Shown: positions 6,901 to 10,765 of the stretch, piece by piece
Numbering within the stretch: the first letter of the stretch is position 1
Layout: the number at the start of each line of letters is the position of its first letter
Source of the DNA: Acidobacteriaceae bacterium
GTDB taxonomy: Bacteria; Acidobacteriota; Terriglobia; Terriglobales; Acidobacteriaceae
Length of the DNA stretch: 10,765 nucleotides
Assembly (NCBI GenBank): GCA_003133425.1
Contig: PKXI01000154.1
Coordinates: 15,265 to 26,029 of the forward strand
Direction of reading: 5' to 3'
Notes under the pieces: model-generated
What the model was told of the DNA's origin: nothing
Databases searched by the model: none
The model's input: the letters and a program-made list of their open reading frames with translations, nothing else
Translations under genes and position numbers: made by a program

Positions 6901-7899
6901 AAACCATTTGTCGACGCGCCGATCGAAGGGCTGCAACTCGTCAACTCCGACGCGCTCGACATGCTCAACCTGCGTAAGACGCAAACCGAGCCGCTCATCG
7001 CCGCCGCCAACAGGCCCACCAGTCAACAGAATGAGACCGCCTCGCAACTAGCGTGGCAGGCCACCGGCGACACGTCGTATCTCAATAAGGTCTACGCCTC
7101 GCAGATACAGACCGCGCACGAGCGCGAGTTCATCAACACCAAGGGCAGCTTGTGGATCGATCGCATCTACTTCAACAACGGCGAACTGCAACGCTCGCGC
7201 CTGGGCGGCGTCGCGCTCATGCGCAACTACTGCTACCCAGGCAACGCCGTCAGTTGGAGATTCGATGCACCCGCCAACGACCAGAGCGTCGCCATCCTGG
7301 CGCCGGAAGCCACGCCCGACCATATAAAGATCGTCGCGTACAATCTCGATTCGGTGCCCGTGAAGGCACACATGACGGGATGGGAAATCGATCCCGGCCA
7401 ATGGACGATGACCGCCGGCACGCAGCAGGGAATTGGCAACGCGCAGCCCGCACCCGACGCGCCTTTGAAAAACGTGACGACAAGCACCGTTCCATTCGAG
7501 CGCAGCAAAGACATCGAAATCACCTTTGCACCGCGCACCACGACCGTCATCGACCTCAAGCTCGCGGCAAAAGGAGTTCCGTATTGGTCGCGTCCCGACC
7601 TCGGCATCGATCCTGAAGACGTGAAGGTCGACGGCCAGAGCATGACCGTCACGGTGCATAGCGTTGGAGCGATCGACGCTCCGGCATCGAAGGTAGTCCT
7701 GCGCGGCCGCGACGGCAAGACCATCGCCACCGCCGAAGTGCCCGCACTGAAGGCCCCCGTTGACCTCACGCCCAAAACGGCTGGAGTCACGCTCGCGATT
7801 CCCGCAGGCGCTGACTTGAAAGGCGCCAGCGTAACGATCGAATGCGGCGGGACAGTCCCGGAAATCACGCAGATGAACAACAAGGTAATTCTTCAGTGA
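3958..7899 (+). CDS. Large secreted multidomain protein: LamG domain, central region of unknown family, CARDB-like C-terminus
   Basis: Predicted exported protein of 1313 residues. A Sec signal peptide is clear: MARMR, a hydrophobic LSLLLSVFAGIVL core, and likely cleavage after VKA (residue 24). Residues 49-263 form a LamG/concanavalin-like jelly roll, ending in the typical DIDELRIYDRTLSDDNI. An Ala/Pro-rich linker follows (about 279-300). Residues 300-760 look mainly beta-rich, with many aromatic and charged residues (RWWWKAND, PDEPWNHLEIAGGAWG near 394). From about 740 to 1000 the sequence looks helical, like an alpha/alpha toroid. It has polar conserved-looking motifs: NGEFGGGLSDDSD (772-784), TDELHSYEDG (828-837) and GAGHRHVRSSYFNG (873-886). 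Residues 1213-1313 resemble a CARDB-type Ig-like domain ending EITQMNNKV. I do not recognise the catalytic family. A polysaccharide lyase or glycoside hydrolase is a reasonable inference from the LamG plus toroid layout and the dehydrogenase neighbour. There is no C-terminal anchor, so it is periplasmic or extracellular. Confidence 0.85.
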   Translation: MARMRLSLLLSVFAGIVLTSQVKAQVAIQYAPPATVSVQPPNSHASEPGLLFYLSGDQSFNADYAAGGNPVPNYVKDVKILPGGVHGSYIQCGNTQLLSYWAPGNIYSQRGTLSFFWRSRMPVDETEFPVFRVGFADHSSWDMVWMRIDYNGHGFDAFVTDVNLGRTRVSVKLPELPKPDEWIHLALAWDETSGIRFYVNGKLAATKAPTGLFDTNLDQFGPHSRVIGPSGVETSFSYDRGGDIDELRIYDRTLSDDNIASLAKNEIPQTIPAIDRKVAAGTAASPVTAAPAPAPYASGHAENWQQEWNLKYGWNRPGDTPLVLDSSSTAIRKVEIHDAFDLARWWWKANDGIRETTWPGVYNRSRLIGRDDFYELPDWDCYSLSGKAVTFNMPDEPWNHLEIAGGAWGNMSLLAHDMEKGTDSDKTLFERPRGQEITYHQFDNPITGQKLRFTNVEQEQPIGELSAYYVHPGAEPTGVATLRYKLTSKITPDDNPSTKPLVNFIAGRFPADERMTMMAMPAGVPGTKRKDEQSGLPIVHVLIPADFRSQMVDVGHDTSYGWENMDGGVDGIAIDLPALKLAPNADGVIPMNIEIEDPLWPMRDMLYFTFAVKPGAPHTLWLDTRDRILPNGKSLYITIAAQSAEFNTSSLEGAEVRLIFKAYKDALPEHIADRLTQVRDEYANIVEESVNSRRLNLFNRFDADITDLLRVDPQNDLGRKYWHEKNMEQVRPPFILPQEPAGVPQWAFLQVEDLGYLKRLINWYIDNRQISNGEFGGGLSDDSDFTELWPGLAMMGSTPDKIKASLWKEMDAMYAQHMFLNGVATIQTDELHSYEDGINVLGESMMLDFGSPKQIERAMVTAKRLEWLTGINGAGHRHVRSSYFNGAKMSEGGVWGWSKEASYMVFHPALSLVLFNGAPETRKMILELADGLIAHYKPGPDGKYALHAEVNFKSDEDVPTGMRPWFILWAAYRWTGDAKYAKPFVDAPIEGLQLVNSDALDMLNLRKTQTEPLIAAANRPTSQQNETASQLAWQATGDTSYLNKVYASQIQTAHEREFINTKGSLWIDRIYFNNGELQRSRLGGVALMRNYCYPGNAVSWRFDAPANDQSVAILAPEATPDHIKIVAYNLDSVPVKAHMTGWEIDPGQWTMTAGTQQGIGNAQPAPDAPLKNVTTSTVPFERSKDIEITFAPRTTTVIDLKLAAKGVPYWSRPDLGIDPEDVKVDGQSMTVTVHSVGAIDAPASKVVLRGRDGKTIATAEVPALKAPVDLTPKTAGVTLAIPAGADLKGASVTIECGGTVPEITQMNNKVILQ

Positions 7900-7913
7900 G
7901 GATGTAAGCTGGT

Positions 7914-9527
7914 CTACTGGTCGCGTCGCCGCCGCTGGTGCGTCGAAGGAATGTTCATGTCCTCGCGGTACTTGGCCACCGTGCGCCGCGTGAGCTGAAT
8001 GCCCAGGGACTGCAGCATTGCGGCAAGCTGGTCGTCAGTCAATGGATGGCGCACATCCTCATCCTCGATTAGTTTTTTCACTTTGCGCTTGAGCACCAGC
8101 AAGGGCGTATCCGCGCCCTCCGGACCATTCGATCCTTCTGAGAAGAAGAAGCGCAGCTCCAACACGCCCTGCGGCGTGTGCGCATATTTATTGGCTACCG
8201 CGCGGCTGATAGTCGAGGGATGAACCCCGATCTCCTCGGCCACTTCCTTGATCATCATGGGCTTCAGATAATCCAACCCGTGACTGAGGAATTCCGTCTG
8301 CCGCCGCACAATCGCCTGGCAAACCTTGAGGATGGTCTGCTTGCGCTGCTCGATGTTCTTCATCAGCTGGATAGCCGACGTGTACCGCTCGCGCACGTAA
8401 TCCCGCACTTCCTTGGTGGCGCCGTTTTCGCGATCCAGCATCTTGCGGTACTGCGCGTTCAAGCGAAGCTGCGGGACGTCCTCGTCGTTCATCTGAATGA
8501 TGTAGTCCTCACCGTCCTTGGTGAAGAAAACGTCCGGTTCCACTACCCGCGCGCCCGCCCCGGAATACCGCAGGCCGGGCCGCGGATTGAGGTGTTGGAT
8601 CATGTGCACGGCAATCTCAATGTGCTCCATGGGCCGCCCCAGCGCCTTGGCGATTTCCTTGTACTGCCGGGTTTCCATCAGGCGCAGGCAGTTGCTGACA
8701 ACCTGCCAGGCCACGCCGCCCCGCCCGTTGATGCTCTCGATCTGCAGCAGCAGGCACTCGCGCAGGTTGCGTGCGCCCACCCCCGCCGGATCCAGCGACT
8801 GCACCGCCCGCAACCCCTGCTCCACCTGCTCCGCCGTGTGCTCGCCGATGGACGCGATCTCTTCCAGGGAGGCCGAAAGATATCCGTCCTCGTCCAGGTT
8901 GCCGATGATCGATTCGGCTGCGTCGCGCACCGCATCGCTGATGATGCTGACGCTCAATTGCGAGCGTAGATAGTCGCCCAGCGTCACCGGCGACGAAAGA
9001 AATGTTTCGAACGACGGCTTTTCGACCGATTCCGCCGCCGGACTCTTGTAGCCAGGATCCAGATAATCGTCAAAAAAACTGCCGAAATCGATCTCGTCGA
9101 AAGGGTCCGTGGCCGCCGGCGGTTCCGCCAGCGGATCGTTCACCGCAATCGAGTCGTTCTCGGCCACTACTTGAGCAGCCGCCGATTCCTCGGCATCGGG
9201 GAACAGGTTGCCGTTAATCGCGCTCCCGTTCGACCCGCCATCCACCGAGTTGGCGTCGCTCAATACAGCGGCTTCCAGCAGTTGTCGATCGGCCGGATCG
9301 TGCATCTGCTCGGCCTCCAGCAGCGGCAGAAGTTCCTCGGGTGTGATCTCCTCCCCAGGCTCGTTGGTAGATTCTTCGAGCACCGGATTCTGGACGATCT
9401 CCTGGGTAACCATCTCCTTTAGTTCCAGCCGGTTAAGCTGGAGGATGGTCACCATCTGGACTAGCCCCGGAGTCAGAATCTGCTTCTGCGCGACCTTTAG
9501 TTGTAGTCTGGGCGACAGTAAGCTCAT
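7914..9527 (-). CDS. rpoN: RNA polymerase sigma-54 factor
   Basis: Alternative sigma factor that directs RNA polymerase to -24/-12 promoters and needs AAA+ enhancer-binding activators. It has 537 residues with the full architecture. The Gln/Leu-rich activator-interacting region I is at 1-52 (RLQLKVAQKQILTPGLVQMV). A long acidic region II linker covers about 53-158. The core-binding domain follows from about 165 (TLGDYLRSQL onward). A helix-turn-helix lies near 429-448 (VAEEIGVHPSTISRAVANKY), followed by LELRFFFSEG. The RpoN box TRRTVAKYRE is at 513-522, followed by MNIPSTHQRRR. The acidic linker is rather long, but such linkers vary. GGAAGG lies just before the ATG at 9527. The gene ends 14 bp from the stop of the convergent LamG protein gene. 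It follows alr on the same strand after 84 bp. The common downstream partner hpf/raiA is absent. Confidence 0.97.
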   Translation of the reverse strand: MSLLSPRLQLKVAQKQILTPGLVQMVTILQLNRLELKEMVTQEIVQNPVLEESTNEPGEEITPEELLPLLEAEQMHDPADRQLLEAAVLSDANSVDGGSNGSAINGNLFPDAEESAAAQVVAENDSIAVNDPLAEPPAATDPFDEIDFGSFFDDYLDPGYKSPAAESVEKPSFETFLSSPVTLGDYLRSQLSVSIISDAVRDAAESIIGNLDEDGYLSASLEEIASIGEHTAEQVEQGLRAVQSLDPAGVGARNLRECLLLQIESINGRGGVAWQVVSNCLRLMETRQYKEIAKALGRPMEHIEIAVHMIQHLNPRPGLRYSGAGARVVEPDVFFTKDGEDYIIQMNDEDVPQLRLNAQYRKMLDRENGATKEVRDYVRERYTSAIQLMKNIEQRKQTILKVCQAIVRRQTEFLSHGLDYLKPMMIKEVAEEIGVHPSTISRAVANKYAHTPQGVLELRFFFSEGSNGPEGADTPLLVLKRKVKKLIEDEDVRHPLTDDQLAAMLQSLGIQLTRRTVAKYREDMNIPSTHQRRRRDQ

Positions 9528-9611
9528 CTGCCTTCCATTCTATCACCGGATTTACGCATTGCCCCCCCAAACACGAGGTTTGCATTGCAATTCAGTTGCC
9601 GTTTCGGCTGG

Positions 9612-10763
9612 CTATACATATACCCGCCGTACCCGCGCGCTGATGCTGCTCAGAATGTTGTAGGAAATGGTCCCCGCCACTTTGGCCAGTTGCTGCGCGT
9701 CCAGAGTGCATTCCCCCTCCGTGCCCAGCAGCGTGACTTCATCGCCCGCCGCTAGCGCCGTGGTGTGGCTGAGGTCAATCGTGGTGAGATCCATCGATAC
9801 CGTGCCCAGGATGGCAGTGAGTTTGCCGTCGGCGATCACCTTCCCGCGATTCGACAACCGGTGGAATATGCCGTCCGCGTACCCCGCCCCGAGAATCCCG
9901 ATCCGCATCGCGCGCGGCGTGCGGAAACTGCCGCCGTATCCCACCAGCGCGCCTTCGGGAAGCTCCTTCACCGCCATTAGCTTGGCTTTCCAGGTGAGCG
10001 CCGGTTTGACGTCGAGCAACCGCGGCGGCGCGTCGCCGCGCGCCGGAGACACGTAGCCGTACAGCGCGTGCCCGGCGCGCACCAGCGTGTGCCATCCCTC
10101 GGTGCGGCCGTAACCGATCGCGTTGGTGCTCGAGGTGTGCAGATGCGGCACACGGATGCCCGCGGCGTGCAGCGCTTCGCAAATCTCGTCGAAGTACGCC
10201 AACTGCGCCGCCGTTTGCGGCGAGGTGTAGTCCGCCGCCGAGGCGAAGTGGGTCATCAGCCCTTCCATGCGGGCGTGCGGCGTATCGGCCAGCGCCGCCA
10301 GAATCTCCCCGCCGCTGGCCCGCGTGCCCAGGCGGCCCATCCCGGAATCGATCTTGAGATGGTAGTGGATGCCCTTCCCCGATGCGGCGGCGAGGCGGTC
10401 CACGTCGCGGATCTGCGCCAGCGAGTGGACCGCCGGCGTGAGATCGAATTCCACCACCGCATCCCCTTCGTAGGCCAGAAAACCGCCCATCACGAGAATC
10501 CGCGCGCCGTGGATACCGCCCGCCCGCAGTTGGGCGCCCTCGTCAACCGAACTCACTGCCAGCCACCTCGCGCCCTCGCCGCAAAGCACCCGCGCCACTT
10601 CCAGCGCGCCATGCCCGTAGGCATCCGCCTTCACGACGCAGGCCACCTCCACCTGTGGGCCCACCACCGAGCGCACACTGCGGAAGTTGCGCGCGATCTG
10701 CTCGCGCGATACCAGGACGTAGGATCGAAACGGTGCGGACACTCTCTTCATTGTAAGTGGCAT
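9612..10763 (-). CDS. alr: Alanine racemase
   Basis: PLP-dependent cytoplasmic enzyme that interconverts L- and D-alanine, supplying D-Ala for peptidoglycan. From the ATG at 10763 it has 383 residues, the usual length. The PLP Schiff-base lysine is K45 in ACVVKADAYGHG. KIDSGMGRLGTR (137-148) carries the conserved Arg of the active site. The second catalytic base is Y295 in LGAGYADG, and M324-D325 of TVSMDLT match the substrate-binding loop. The C-terminus ends ISARVRRVYV, as expected. The start is uncertain: the ATG at 10763 is two bases from the window edge, so its ribosome binding site, or a further upstream start, cannot be seen. The in-frame ATG at 10751 (MKRVSAPF) is an alternative without a visible Shine-Dalgarno sequence. 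It may be co-transcribed with rpoN, 84 bp downstream, where I see no terminator. Confidence 0.96.
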   Translation of the reverse strand: MPLTMKRVSAPFRSYVLVSREQIARNFRSVRSVVGPQVEVACVVKADAYGHGALEVARVLCGEGARWLAVSSVDEGAQLRAGGIHGARILVMGGFLAYEGDAVVEFDLTPAVHSLAQIRDVDRLAAASGKGIHYHLKIDSGMGRLGTRASGGEILAALADTPHARMEGLMTHFASAADYTSPQTAAQLAYFDEICEALHAAGIRVPHLHTSSTNAIGYGRTEGWHTLVRAGHALYGYVSPARGDAPPRLLDVKPALTWKAKLMAVKELPEGALVGYGGSFRTPRAMRIGILGAGYADGIFHRLSNRGKVIADGKLTAILGTVSMDLTTIDLSHTTALAAGDEVTLLGTEGECTLDAQQLAKVAGTISYNILSSISARVRRVYV

Positions 10764-10765
10764 AA

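Noticed and set aside
5752..7047. 431-codon open frame antisense to the LamG protein gene
   Set aside because: It lies wholly opposite a gene with a signal peptide and recognisable domains. Its translation is low-complexity (V/H/G/E-rich) with no motif, as expected of the mirror frame of high-GC coding DNA.
7900..7913. Terminator between the LamG gene and rpoN
   Set aside because: The gap is only 14 bp and contains no inverted repeat or T run.
8178..8969. 263-codon open frame antisense to rpoN
   Set aside because: It is fully inside rpoN, whose domains are intact; the product is H/L/Q/D-rich without any recognisable feature or ribosome binding site.

Overview
The window is high-GC, densely coded bacterial DNA. 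Protein style, weak Shine-Dalgarno use, REP-like 'GGCTTTAGCC' hairpins and the housekeeping gene variants suggest an Acidobacteriota (Terriglobia-like) chromosome. That placement is an inference from general resemblance and no marker gene proves it.

Layout, left to right. At 1-301 on the minus strand lies the N-terminal part of methionyl-tRNA synthetase (metG). A 263-bp divergent spacer follows, holding a 13-bp-stem inverted repeat and a hairpin just before the next gene. Arginyl-tRNA synthetase (argS) occupies 565-2568 on the plus strand. A 161-bp convergent spacer (2569-2729) contains heptad repeats and two REP-like palindromes. A zinc-dependent medium-chain dehydrogenase most like L-idonate 5-dehydrogenase is at 2730-3779 on the minus strand. 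A 178-bp divergent spacer carries a good GntR/FadR-type operator match. A large secreted LamG-containing protein of 1313 residues occupies 3958-7899 on the plus strand. It ends 14 bp from the convergent sigma-54 gene rpoN (7914-9527, minus). Alanine racemase (alr, 9612-10763, minus) lies upstream of rpoN on the same strand, 84 bp away.

Two themes appear. The first is housekeeping: two aminoacyl-tRNA synthetases, peptidoglycan D-alanine supply and an alternative sigma factor. The second is a small accessory carbohydrate module in the middle: the dehydrogenase and the secreted multidomain protein are divergent and share a spacer with a sugar-acid-regulator-type operator. The simplest reading is that the secreted protein works on a polysaccharide or glycoconjugate outside the cytoplasm and the dehydrogenase oxidises a derived polyol or sugar acid inside, under one GntR-type regulator. 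This module is the least explained part of the window. No RNA genes, CRISPR arrays, insertion sequences or phage genes were seen.
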